Of a stretch of DNA of 64,000 bases, positions 1 through 12,100 are shown piece after piece. The translations under genes and the position numbers were made by a program. Position 1 is the first letter of the stretch. Every line of letters starts with the position of its first letter. Source of the stretch: Notospermus geniculatus (taxonomy: Eukaryota > Nemertea > Pilidiophora > Heteronemertea > Lineidae); assembly GCA_002633025.1 (NCBI GenBank), contig NMRB01000191.1:121418-185417 (forward strand). The letters run 5' to 3'. The notes beneath the pieces are model-generated. The model was not told the DNA's origin, did no database searches, and worked only from the letters and a program-made list of their open reading frames with translations.

Positions 1-522
1 CTCAGGCCAAACACTTTCTACACCACATCCAAAATTTTCCTCATCATTATCTCTTGTTTCCTTCGTTTCGCTTGTGTTACACATTTAGCATGGAAGAAAT
101 CAGTCCGATGTCCATCTCTTACAACTCGAACACGATGTTCTCCTGCACTAAACTAACAGCATCACCTTCAACTTAACAAAGTATTGTTCTCCTGGGGTTT
201 AGTCAGGTCTGGAGATGTTTGTTCATTACATTTCCAGTTGCTCTTGTCAGTTCCATGGTTAAAATATGTTGTATCTTCATGCTTCACCAGGTGAGCACTT
301 CTTGGAAGAACTCATCCTCGTGCCATATGAAAATGAAATGTACATCAATATGAACTGCCTCTTCTGATTCTAAAGCAACTGGAATGAGTGATAAATCTCA
401 CAACCAGCTTAGAGGTCACACTGTATAGTACTATTCGTACAACAACACGCATCAAAACCCACCAAAGCGCAAACTTTTGGCCATCCATGGGCATTTGCAG
501 TTGATTTGTTGCTCTTGTCATC
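1..522. other. No gene seen, left edge
   Basis: Single-copy AT-rich sequence. Frames on both strands are broken by frequent stops and none shows a recognisable protein. I see no array, SINE head or hairpin here. Confidence 0.6.
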
Positions 523-678
523 CGGGGTTGATGATATAGAAAGGAGGATGGTAACACCGATTAAGATCAACTTTTTAAATTTTACATGTAAAGTTGATCT
601 TAGAAATCGGTGTTACCATCCTCCTTTCTATATTGTTGACGGTCAACACGGCTACCACTACCATACGGGGTTGATGAT
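523..678. repeat. Foldback insertion flanked by a 13-base direct repeat
   Basis: Arms at 534-573 and 590-632 are reverse complements apart from a 3-base bulge (gaa) in the right arm; the loop is about 16 bases. The word CGGGGTTGATGAT occurs at 523-535 and again at 666-678, so the foldback and a 33-base tail lie between two identical 13-mers. The tail holds a second small dyad, TGTTGAC-G-GTCAACA, at about 633-647. This could be a small foldback element with a target duplication, or a template-switch event during replication. The arms carry no known transposon end that I recognise. Confidence 0.75.
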
Positions 679-989
679 GCCAGTTTGATTCTCAACCAAT
701 TTGAATATTCATCCAAGAGAGCAATCGAATTTGTTTCAATGAATTCCCAAAGAAAAACGTTCATTTCCTCTGAAATATGGCTTCAAATCTGAATCAAAGC
801 TGATGGCTGGGTGATGGTGGGCAGTTTCTGAAGGTACATCTAGGTACCATTTGCTGTAAGATCAGATTGAAGACTCCTGAAAGATGTACTTCACTTTTGC
901 TTTGTTTACCTTGTGTTCAATCAATCACGTGTCTGTCATCTGCTGATCTACCCTGTTTATCTTACTGAAACATTTCATATTTGTTGCAG

Positions 990-1106
990 GTATGTTCTGG
1001 GAGTGCACGTCTGTTGAATGATTTGATGCTTGCAGGCTGTTTGCGCTGTTCCTGCAGTCAACTTGAAATCGTGTCATTCGGTAATAAGGACAGAAGAATG
1101 AAATAA
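990..1106 (+). CDS. Candidate terminal exon, weak
   Basis: A good-looking 3' splice site (pyrimidine-rich tract ending TTGTTGCAG, with a branch-like CTTACTGA about 25 bases upstream) is followed by 38 open codons from 990 to a TAA at 1104-1106. The peptide starts VCSGSARLLNDLMLAGCLRC and matches no family I know. A stop-free run this short is common by chance, and no matching upstream exon was found. Transcript data would decide it. Confidence 0.13.
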   Translation, partial: VCSGSARLLNDLMLAGCLRCSCSQLEIVSFGNKDRRMK

Positions 1107-3065
1107 CTCATAAGAAAAGTTCGACATCAACTGGTCGTTGCAACTTTTCTGGTTGGCCTTGGCTAACATTCACATTGTCCTAAATAAGTTTCATCCTATG
1201 GTATCATGGTAATTGTTTCCCACAATACAAGGTCAACTTCTTAAAGCGTAAGAGGAGGCTCAAAATATCGTACATAGGTGGTCCGCATTGCCTGACAATG
1301 CATGCGAATCAGGAATTCCACAACCGTGGAAAAAAATGAAGAAACCACAGCAAAGACGTACACAAAGACTCCCTCAGCAATGCAACAAAGATGATGAGAA
1401 AATGGCAGAGAGTACGCCTCGCTTGTCTGGTTTCCATCATCGTCTGCAAGGCGAATATGGAATCATAAACCACAATGAGAGATGAGCATTGCCAGAAACA
1501 ACAAAGGATAGCTGAGAATCCAAGTAGTCGTCTTGTGGACTCCAGCTCAGAAAGCTACCTTGATGATTGTGTTGTGATTGGAAGCTGGAGTGGTAATTTA
1601 CTAAATGGTTATCTCTCCCCTCCCATCTCTCCGAGGAATTGTATCACCCCAATGTGGTGAACATTTTGTCCACTTTGAATATAGAGACAAAAGCACTCCA
1701 AAGTACCAAAATCACCACATTATGATGGCCTGGTGGTCAACAAGACATCCAGGTAAAGCAGAACAGAAGCCACCTCAATAGCCTATTCCACTCTCTGGAC
1801 CACCACTTGGCCTAACACATTGGTAAGAAGACATAAACAATATAAACTATTGAAGACAAGGAAGATGGATGGCGCACAGCCAGAGCCAGGTGAAATTTCT
1901 GAACCTTATCCCCAACAGTCTACAACTTAATTACAAAGGGAAGGACTACCTTTACTTTCTAAATTGCTTTGGCAATCATCTAACATACAAAAACTTGCAT
2001 ATCTCTCAACGGACGAAACCTCATACTGTGATGAAAGTTGATGAAGCTACAAACCATTGGCCTGTTTTAACTTGCGAGCCAGTTGATGCTTAAATCACTG
2101 TCATGATCAAACGGATGAAAGCATTATTGAAGCAAACTCTCACTCGCAGATCATCATGTCCATCACCAATAATATTGTTGATGGTCAGTCCTAAGAGGTA
2201 GAAATTGAAATTAATCATAATGAAAGAAGGCCTAGTTATAGTCATGAAGTACTACATGTAGTATGGATGTTGCTGCTCCCTTTCATGCATGGAGATGCCA
2301 CATGTCCCTCCAGAAGTGCACTTAAGTCAACTATATTCTGACAAGAACCAACTACATGTACCGGTACATCAGCGTACGAAAAAATGCATCAAGTAGGCCC
2401 TATCATACCTGCTGTGATGCTGATAAGTTCCTGTAATGAGACACTACTTGTTCATTTTTTGAGTTTTTATAGGAAACGTGAACCGTGCATAATGTACAAC
2501 GTGTCAGTGTATCTTGATAGAGTAAGTATCAAATTCTACAATAGCCATGGAAAAACCAACAAAGGAATCTTCTTAATTGGTTTTCTGTTTCCTAAGTTGC
2601 CGTACATCAAGAGTGCATACCAATATCTTCTACATAACTTATGGAATAGTCTTCTTATAGGAACGTACCAAATAGATCACTCTTGTGTTTGGGGAAGGCA
2701 ATGAATACACACTTTCTTCATAAATCGAAATTTACCGATTAGAGCACTGAAGTTCTTGTAACCTTCCACCAGGCAATTACTGCAAATCCACGAGTCAAAA
2801 ACAAGCAAGCCCTCTTTGATAAAACCACTCAAAGGTCACAGACTCTATCAGCACCCTCGGTTAGGACGCTGCAGAAAAAAATGTCCAGATTTTAATCAAA
2901 GGGCTCAATTCCATAGGATTGTAGGGAATCCAGCTCATTAGGCAGTAATGAAGCAGTGATGCCGAACTCTTCTTAGCGGTATATGATACATGATTTGAGA
3001 TGCTGAATCGCAGGGTCATGGGAAATCAATTGAATCTATGATGACAAACACAGTATGAGGCTCGA
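1107..3065. other. No gene seen
   Basis: AT-rich single-copy sequence. The longest reading frames (about 60-105 codons) are lysine-, serine- and cysteine-rich without domain character and are of the length expected by chance. No repeat stands out. Confidence 0.55.
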
Positions 3066-3600
3066 TCCAGTGTATTGTTCAGGTAAGCAACTTAAGGCAC
3101 ACAGTAATGTGCCCTCTTAGCCTGCTTGAAGTTCATGTAGGGTTAAAAGTCCCCAATGCATTGTTGCAACCGAAACAGTAATGTGCTCTGGTACTTGATA
3201 TTTATGTAGGATTAATAGTTTCCAATCTGCAGTATGCTTCAATTTTAGTGCAGATGTATGATTAAAAGTCCCCATGTATTTTTCAGGTATGCAGCTGAAG
3301 ACAGACAGTTATGCTCAGGTACTTGAAGTTTAAATTGGATTAAAAGCATCCGATGTATTGTTGAGGTAAAATGAAACAGTAATATATTCTGTTACTTGAA
3401 GTTAATCTGTGATTATAAGTCTCCAATGTACGTATTTTTCAGGTATGCAACTGCATGAAGACACAAGTATTTGTTCTATGCAACTGAAGACACAACAAAT
3501 TCTGCCCTGTTAGTTGAAGTTCATGCATGCAGGATTAATGGTTTCCAAAGTATCCTTCAAGGAATGCAAAACTGAAGACGCGCAGTAGTTGCTCTGTCTC
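3066..3600. repeat. Degenerate minisatellite, period about 60-75
   Basis: Three phrases recur in fixed order: ATTAAAAGTCCCCAATGTAT, then CAGGTATGCAACTGAAGACA, then CAGTAATGTGCTCTGTTACT followed by TGAAGTT. The last phrase ends near 3125, 3193, 3321, 3393 and 3513, which gives spacings of 68, 128, 72 and 120, so some units are double. I count seven to eight diverged copies. The copies have drifted far apart, so this is an old array. Confidence 0.8.
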
Positions 3601-5424
3601 CATAACCAACTCAAGCAATTTGAGACCATTCACGATGCAATACAATACAACAAGCCTATTAGCACCCAAATAGTGGCAGCATCATTCTAAACTACAATCA
3701 AGGTGTGCACAGGAGAACAAACCATCAGAGGCCAGGATTCAATGAACAAGAGAAAAACCTCCAAACTGACTCATGCACTCAGCTGATGAGCATAAAACAT
3801 CACCACCGGACTTCATGCCACTTGTACCACACTACATGATGGATGAAGAAAATGAAAAATGCAAAATCTTCCCTGTCCTTAGTTTAAATCTTGTCAAAAC
3901 CCGATCAAGTTATTGATGAAAGAGTGAATGGAATCTTCAGCAACATCCACAAGAAGGGTATTGAAAAGTCACAAGATTCAGAGGACGATTTCATTTGGCA
4001 ACAGACGAGCAATTCAAATGACTCTTGGGGTATAGAGCCCAAGTTGAGGAATCCATGTTGCAAAATGGTGAAGTAAGATATAATTAACATTCAAGTGGGA
4101 AAAACCTGCAGCCAAGGATTGAAGGAACTGCTGTCCAAGGGAACTGCTGCCTATAATTCCAAGAAATGCAGCAATGTGCTCATCAGATGACATTTTTAAC
4201 CAAATCACAAACTTTCCATGATCAATGAAATATTCTTACTTGGCCAGAAGGTCCCCATAAACCTAGATTGCGCAGAAAGGTCATGCCAATTGCATGAATA
4301 GCCTCCTGCCAACTTCCTTTGCATGAAGAAATTGCAATGCAAGTGCAGAAGCAGTGTAACTGGTATTGGCAGCACTTGCAAAAATCTTGGTGTGAAAAAG
4401 CAATGAAGCGCTGGGTGACCATTCACCCAGAACAAGCAGTAATTGAAAAAGCTGCAAAGTAACAAGGCAAGAGAGCAGCTGCTGAGATAGAAAGAAGAAT
4501 CCAGCATTGCTCTGGTCAAGAATGATCATTGCACCGTGATGTACAGAATCCAGACACGTTCAAGGAGATGTGTTATCAGAATAGTTAATTAGAGGACGTT
4601 ACTCGTTTGATTCGTGCAGCAAGCAACTTCAGTCATGTATGGAGATTTCCCGTTGGTGCAGTGTTCACGAGCAACCGTACACTACAAGCAAAAGTTTTTG
4701 TTAAGTTCAGCACCAATTCCTACCCTGGCATTTCCAACAAGACGTCGTCATTACTTCCTGGCAATTTCCCCAGCATAACCAATGGAATTCTTCCAGCAAT
4801 CAAATACAAACCACCATCATTAGCATTTCAACTACCTGCACCATTGTTCCCAGGGGCAAAGTTTAGGTGCAATTTCAGGGGAGTTTGGAATTTCGTTCAG
4901 AAAAGCACGAGAAATTTTTGCTATTTATGCTCAAAAATTTGTTTGGTTCAGTTTTTCTACCAGGGCTACCTCTAAACTGTGAAATTTGCACCCGGGTATA
5001 ACTTATTTTTATTTATATTTTTTCCACTGTCTTTTTTCATTTCACCTATTCATTACTAAATTAGACTATAACATAACCCCCTCCCCCAAATACCAAAACA
5101 GTTTGGATGGACACCCACAACTTCACAGCTGTGCACACCACTAATACATCATTTGGGAATTCAACTGATTCCATTAGCTTTTTCATTGACCCTTGCAAAA
5201 TGTTAGGTAAACATTCTGATATATCAATCAATTTCCATCACCAATGTTATTGATTACCCTCATATTCCAAGAGAACACAAATAAAAGTTGCGGAACCCAC
5301 TATCCTTCTTGAAAAAGACTAAAGATAAACAATAATTTTTGGTATTTTTAAACTCTGCAGATTTGAGGTAGCCTAAGGGTGACATGACAAGGAACTGAGG
5401 TACAGACATCTTGAGAATTTCTTT
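3601..5424. other. No gene seen up to the sequence gap
   Basis: Single-copy sequence. Around 4590-4970 an open frame of 122 codons exists on the plus strand, with loosely repeated phrases such as cctggcatttcc, but it lacks domain character and is compatible with chance. Confidence 0.5.
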
Positions 5425-5932
5425 NNNNNNNNNNNNNNNNNNNNNNNNNNNNNNNNNNNNNNNNNNNNNNNNNNNNNNNNNNNNNNNNNNNNNNNNNNNN
5501 NNNNNNNNNNNNNNNNNNNNNNNNNNNNNNNNNNNNNNNNNNNNNNNNNNNNNNNNNNNNNNNNNNNNNNNNNNNNNNNNNNNNNNNNNNNNNNNNNNNN
5601 NNNNNNNNNNNNNNNNNNNNNNNNNNNNNNNNNNNNNNNNNNNNNNNNNNNNNNNNNNNNNNNNNNNNNNNNNNNNNNNNNNNNNNNNNNNNNNNNNNNN
5701 NNNNNNNNNNNNNNNNNNNNNNNNNNNNNNNNNNNNNNNNNNNNNNNNNNNNNNNNNNNNNNNNNNNNNNNNNNNNNNNNNNNNNNNNNNNNNNNNNNNN
5801 NNNNNNNNNNNNNNNNNNNNNNNNNNNNNNNNNNNNNNNNNNNNNNNNNNNNNNNNNNNNNNNNNNNNNNNNNNNNNNNNNNNNNNNNNNNNNNNNNNNN
5901 NNNNNNNNNNNNNNNNNNNNNNNNNNNNNNNN
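5425..5932. other. Assembly gap, 508 N
   Basis: Unresolved bases. The reading frames that span it on either strand are artefacts. Confidence 1.
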
Positions 5933-6160
5933 GCTCCAATGTGCTATGTGGCCCCCTGCAGATGACCTTTATGTACATGTGAAGTTCCAGCCCGATCGGA
6001 CATCCAATATGGCCGCCAGGTGGCATAACCCAAAAATCATCAAAGTCCTACCTGGGAATGACTTGACCCAGATTCCTCGTAACTGATATGTACCTCCCTC
6101 TGTCATTAGACTATTATGTCCAACCCAGTGAGCACATGGTCCATGGACCATTTCATTTTA
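5933..6160. other. Gap-flanking segment with a 16-base palindrome
   Basis: ATGGTCCATGGACCAT at 6136-6151 is a perfect palindrome. At 6013-6025 the sequence CCGCCAGGTGGCA resembles a CTCF core. The stretch from about 5970 to 6025 is less AT-rich than its surroundings and looks like part of a dispersed repeat, but I see only one copy here. Confidence 0.4.
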
Positions 6161-9100
6161 CTTGTACTGATGATATGATGCAGCTTTAATCTCCATGTAA
6201 GGGTAGGTCAGCCATCACATTTAAAGGATTGTAAAACAAGTAGAATGACAAAGAATGACAAAATGTAAAGTTATTGATGATTTTCAGAGGTTTCGTTTTT
6301 GGAAAAGGTCACCGGTTGACTTACAACTCCAGGCCGGTGGCTGCACGCGACGAGTTGTAAAGACTAATTTGTTCCATCATGGACCGGAGACCTCTACCCT
6401 GGATAATTGGGGTTAATTATATCAAATAATTAGAAAACAGCATCCTGGTGAAAGCGGTTTGGCGACAATTTATACAAATAAAGTACATGGGGAGAATTCC
6501 TGGCCAATTTAACCCATTGATACATCTTGGAAAACACTGATAACAGGAGTATGAAATGTTTGGTGCTGAATGAAAAAAATCTGACCTGCAAACTATTACT
6601 TGATAGGCACAAAATGTATTGAACAAAATTTCCTCTTGCAGTAAATGAAGTTTGTTTCCGGACTATCATACTGGACATGAACTTCCTCAATCCAGCACAT
6701 GCTGACTAACCAACTGCAACATAAATCTTCAAGAACTGCACAAGAAATGGCAGTTTTCAATGAGAATTTGCCACACTCTTGAACACGCCTAAGAAACCCT
6801 CAAATTCTTGAGTTGGCCAGCAATTATCACGTTTCAGTGCTTGACTTCAAATGCTGGAATCTGTATTTGTGAAGATGGGGGCATTAAATCCAAGTTAATG
6901 ACCTGCATCAAGTGTGGCTTTGAGCAATCTAATCAAATGCAGAGGACGGTTCCTTGAAAAGAACAGAAAAAATTAAGGTAATATCACAAGGGGATTAAAA
7001 TTGGTGTACTTTTTTAGCATTCAAAGTTCTTATAATTAGATTCAATTCCCTGAAAATTCAAGGATAATACATGTCAATGGAACATTAGTATGTTTTTATC
7101 ATCATTCTCAATGTCAATGCCAAAGGGCACTGTTGAAAACTGGTGTTCCGAATGCTAATGATGTGCATTCTTGTTGAATTCTTTTTTCTGGGTGGATTAT
7201 TTGTTGAGCAATTGAAGCACAGATTGCTTGCAGACCTGATGGAAAACCATCAGAATTTCCTTAGTTTTTTACTTCTGCTGCAGATAAGCCAGATACGAAG
7301 ACCCAAATTTACAGCCTGCTCTAGTAATGCATCTTCATATTTTGATGATCTAGAGGTCAAGGTTATGTCTCATGAGGTCAAGGATGCTTCGTAAAGAATG
7401 TCAAGGTCACTGAATGCTACCTCCCAATGAACAGTGGAATATGCTACTGTAGAAGTGGTCAAGGCGAGGCCTGCATGGCTATTTAGCCTAATCATCCCAA
7501 GTGCCTGGCAATTATGAAGAAAATGCCTCATCACCCCTGGAATTGTTGCAATGGGGTAAGTCCAATAAGGAGAACATAAGATGATATTTACATGAGCGAA
7601 ACCTTGAATATTGTTGGAGATGTAATGCAACACCTTGGAATGTACGTAGTGGAAACAAACATCTAGTATTGTGCTGGTAAAAAAAGCGATCGGTGTTTAG
7701 ATAAATAGATACATGTACAGGGTTGTTAATGATCTAGTGGACATTGTATTCTCTTCCCTGGAAGATGTTGTTGCGGGAGCATACAGCAGAGGATAATCAC
7801 CACTGCTGGTATATGCATTTTTTCATCCTACCCACTGATTGCCTGGAGCAAAGTTCAGGAACACACTCTCCGCTTTGTGAAAAACCATTCACTTCTGATC
7901 TGCTGTTTTTCTGATTTGTGAAATAACTGCTGGCTTCACCAATTTACAATTGTGAAGAAATGCAAAAACGTCATGATGTGAATTGAACTGTTTATTGGCA
8001 TGAAGCTTGATTTCCATACAATCTTGAAATTTCCCTGTTGTGCACCGTTCTTGACCCCATAATAGTCCCCCCAGGGGTGACGAAAACTATTTTAAAAAAG
8101 CAGAATTTGAACCTTGTTTTACACTGACTTTACTTTTACTGATTTATATCATCCTCATCAGGCTGAACAGGAAGAATCATCATTAATAGGATATGAGTGG
8201 AGTGTTGGTAGTTTTTAGGCCTAGTATTTCAGCAACAAATGTATACAAGGCCAAATAAAAACTTAAATGAACACAAATTTCCCTTCTTCAGTGCTAACAA
8301 TTCCAATTGACCTTGTGGTTTCAAAAACAACTGGTGAAACAGACAATAGGCCCAACATCTTGCCAGAAAAGATATACAATAACAATTTCTAGGGGTAGAA
8401 ATACTCACCTGGAACAGCTGTCAGCATTTGTATATTTCTGCTCAATATTCCAACCTAAATTAGCCATTTACTTCAGTACAAGATACTGTTCATTCCACAC
8501 AAGATCTACATGAAATTCTGTTTGTTATAAATTGAAATGACCCTGATGAACTGAAGAAAGATTGATCACAAGAACAAAGGGAATATGATTTAAACCTTTT
8601 CTACCATCATGTAGCTTTAGCTTGGCTTGCAAAAGAACCAATCTCTAAATTTTCCCCGTCAAGCAATTGATGCCGTTACATTTTTCAAATCCTTCCGAAG
8701 ACATACACACACTATTTTCTCAGTTCTTTACAACCAACATGGTCCATGAAGTTGTTGATTTACAACCCTCGTAGTAATGTACACACTAACTTCTGTGAGT
8801 GCAACCAAGAGAGATCTACGATGAAAAAATGGGATGGGCAGTTTTTTGTCCTTGAGAACATCAGATAGAAGTTTGGTACAAATTGTAGCTCAGTCGTCAT
8901 GATCACCAAGATCAACAGCATCTCCCTCATTTGCGCTGTTCTTTAATCTTCTCTCGTTTGACCAACTAATGGTAGAAGTAGAAACTTCACCAAAGGAAAT
9001 TATGATTCCAAGGTTACCGCCACTCAGCTGTGGTTACGGTGTGTTTATGTTTGAATCTTACAATTCATAGGCCTACTTTTTCTGGATATTTGTAGTTTTT

Positions 9101-12100
9101 AACAAGCATTGGCTATATCACTCAGGGGTTGACAGCAAATGGTGGATGAGCCTAACCTGGTAGGAGCAAAAAGACAAGCTGGGCCCCTCGGAGTATTTTG
9201 AGCAAATTCTTCCCATACTTGTGCACGTTTTTCAACCGAGCCAAAAGTTATACGAGCCACTTGAAGACATACCATTCTGACAGTATGCAAGTTGAAAGTA
9301 TACCCATGAGTCGGTGGCGACGGCCCCAAGGTTTAGAATAGAGTTGCAGATGCACAAATCAATCGGAAGGAATGGCAGAACATGCCGATCTTTCTAAAGA
9401 CTGTACAAAACTCCACATCATCATCTCGAACCCCCCTGGTGCATACTTCATATCTGCAGCAATGAAGCTTGATTGGTCGAGTGGAAAATGACACTGCTTT
9501 GCTAATTAAGCTTCTTTGAGGAGAGCTGTGTAGTTCATGATCTCTATGTGAAACATAGAGTATTACTTTATTAGATGCAGTAAATTGGTCCATCAGTAAT
9601 GCAGATGCATTGCGAAGTCAACAAGACTAGTTATTTACATTCAATACCCTTTATTACCAATACACATAAATATTTGGTGAATTGAAAACAGCAGCAGCAA
9701 GTAAGTTAGGATTAAATCATTCCACGTAACATTGTACAGTCTTGACAAATTAAACTTTTGACTTGACCTCAGTGCGTGCATCTGGGCACGCAAGATAAAC
9801 AAAAACATTGCAAAAAAGGCAGACAATCTGACTAACATACTAGCATATGTGACACCAGAATAAATCACAGTGTCAGAAATGATCAATTATACCATTTAGC
9901 ATAGCTACAAACTGTCACAGCTGACAACTTGCATCATTTCTATATAAATGAGGCATGAAAATCCTCGTTGGAGGCCGAAATTTTGGCAATCCATCCAGTA
10001 GTTGTCTGTTGTTTATGAGACATTGTTTTCACAGAGCTAAACACCAAAAAGTTCAGGCTTGTTATATTGAAACATTTGGTGTATCTGTTTTTCATGTGAT
10101 AGGTTGTTTCTATGTTATAGGTTGTGTTTTAATCAAACTGATTTGATTGACTGCTGCAGCTTTCCTCTCCCTCACTCTTCCTTTTCTTCTGTGGAAAACT
10201 TCGTGAGCAACCTGAACAACTCGGGGAAAACATGAACAGAAAATAGCATCAATACTTCACCCTATCTTCTGCTTTCTTCAAATGTCAAGGCACTGAATTC
10301 AAAATGCTGATCACATCTCACCTCTCACCTGCTCTCTAATTAAGGTGTTGCAAGTTGAAGAGAACAAATTGAACTAAAATTGAAGAGCAATGCGCTAACA
10401 CTTCAATGTCAGGTTAGTGAAGGGCGAATTTGATTTTGCGCCTGTACCAAACAGATTAGAGATTGAATGCCAGAGGATCTCTTTGATGGTGAGGGGTAGT
10501 TTGAGGAGATACAGAGCTACACTGAATGTTACCATTTTTATGTATCTGCCATCTATCTTGTATAGCTGATTATAATAAAGATAGCCATTAGTTGATAGAT
10601 TACGAACCATCCAGTGGATAATGGCACTGATCCATGGGTAATTTTCTTGGTGACCTTTTGAAATTATGATCAGTTTCATGCAACGTCATAACCATTGATC
10701 TTCTTCACTGAATATAAACTGTCAGTGGCTCAGGACTCGGGACCGGAGGGTGTGACGGTTAAAGTTTCAACATTCAAATGTTGTATTATATCAATTACGG
10801 CAGGTTGTTGAGATTTCAAGATTCAGTTTACGAACTAATTCAGTAGGTGGAAAGGAATATCACAAGAAGAAAGTACTGACACAAGATCCATCAAGAAAGT
10901 AACACTCTCGCTCCATCAGTGAAACTGCCCGTGCAAGTGCCAATTCGTTACACAGGCACCAAGTCAAGGGTTACTGCAAATCATCCCAATATTGGCAGCT
11001 TCTGATATTTATGATGGTCATTCACTATTAACTCTCAATGGTGCGGACAATTTAGGATAAGATGCACAGATATGTGCATGTTACTGTGAATGCAAAAGAG
11101 TGCCAGTCCTAGTTCCAAGTTTGCTTGTCAATTTTCCTGTTTGCTTAAGTTGCACAAAGGGTTAAAACTACTCCTGAATTTCACATCCTTAAAACACTAT
11201 TAATTTCAAACTTTTACGTAAAAAAGAGAATTCGGATGTTGAATAGAATTTTAATTGCCCTGGCCTTATCATAACTCTCACAGTGAATTATGTCTGCTCT
11301 ACTCAACCGATCACGGCGTAGCATTAATTCATTTCTATTGATCAGATAATACCCAATTTGGGATTAAAATTCCAAATCCAGCCATATCGGACATAAATGA
11401 GGAGGCTTGCAGACATCTTGGCCCCTCAATAGCAAGGGGTCATTATATCATATTTAGGGAGCTTAGACTGTCATCATATTGTACTTTGCCGGTAAGGAAA
11501 GTATCCCCAGGGTACTGTAGCCTACATTCATGGAAGTCCATCCTCCCATTTCCGCAGCACCCCCAAAAAATTCCCAATGGCATGACTTATCAACAGCTAA
11601 ATGCAAATGTTAAAGGGATGTATGTATCTGATATCCAAATTGTGAGTTTTCATTATTACTGGGATTAATTACTCCTCACACCCCCAGAATTATAATTTGC
11701 ACATCTTCAAAATTGTTATAATCTTCGCTGAGTAATATCCTAAAAGGGTTTGAGGGACACAGGGTCCCAAGAGGGAGTCAGAAGGACAGTTTCCCCTTCA
11801 GTAGTTACATAACAAGTTAAGTCCATTGGATTTGCATAATTTCAAGGATGCATTGCTTCCCCATTGGGATGCAGTCAACCAAAAAGGACTTCCAAAATGT
11901 TTCCACAGAAATAATGCCAACACATACCATCTTGGTTATCCACAATGCAACAAATTTTAAAGTCTCAAAATGTAAACTTTTTAAAAATTTTCACTACCTT
12001 TCGGTACAAACTCCTTCACACAATACCCCATAAATCTCACCAATTTTGAGTAAAATGATGGAAAATATTTCTTCCCATTTTGTTTCAGATCAGACAGTGC

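Noticed and set aside
3091-3112. TAAGGCACACAGTAATGTGCC, which resembles mature miR-124
   Set aside because: It matches the seed but not the rest, has no hairpin partner, and belongs to the degenerate minisatellite.
5373-6026. Long frames across the 508-N gap
   Set aside because: Most of the frame is undetermined sequence.
7284-7394. Open segment after a strong acceptor (TTACTTCTGCTGCAG)
   Set aside because: It has 36 codons to a stop and no recognisable peptide; it is indistinguishable from a chance pseudo-exon.
9415-9445. B-box-like GGGTTCGAGATG on the minus strand
   Set aside because: There is no A box at tRNA spacing and no T-arm pairing.
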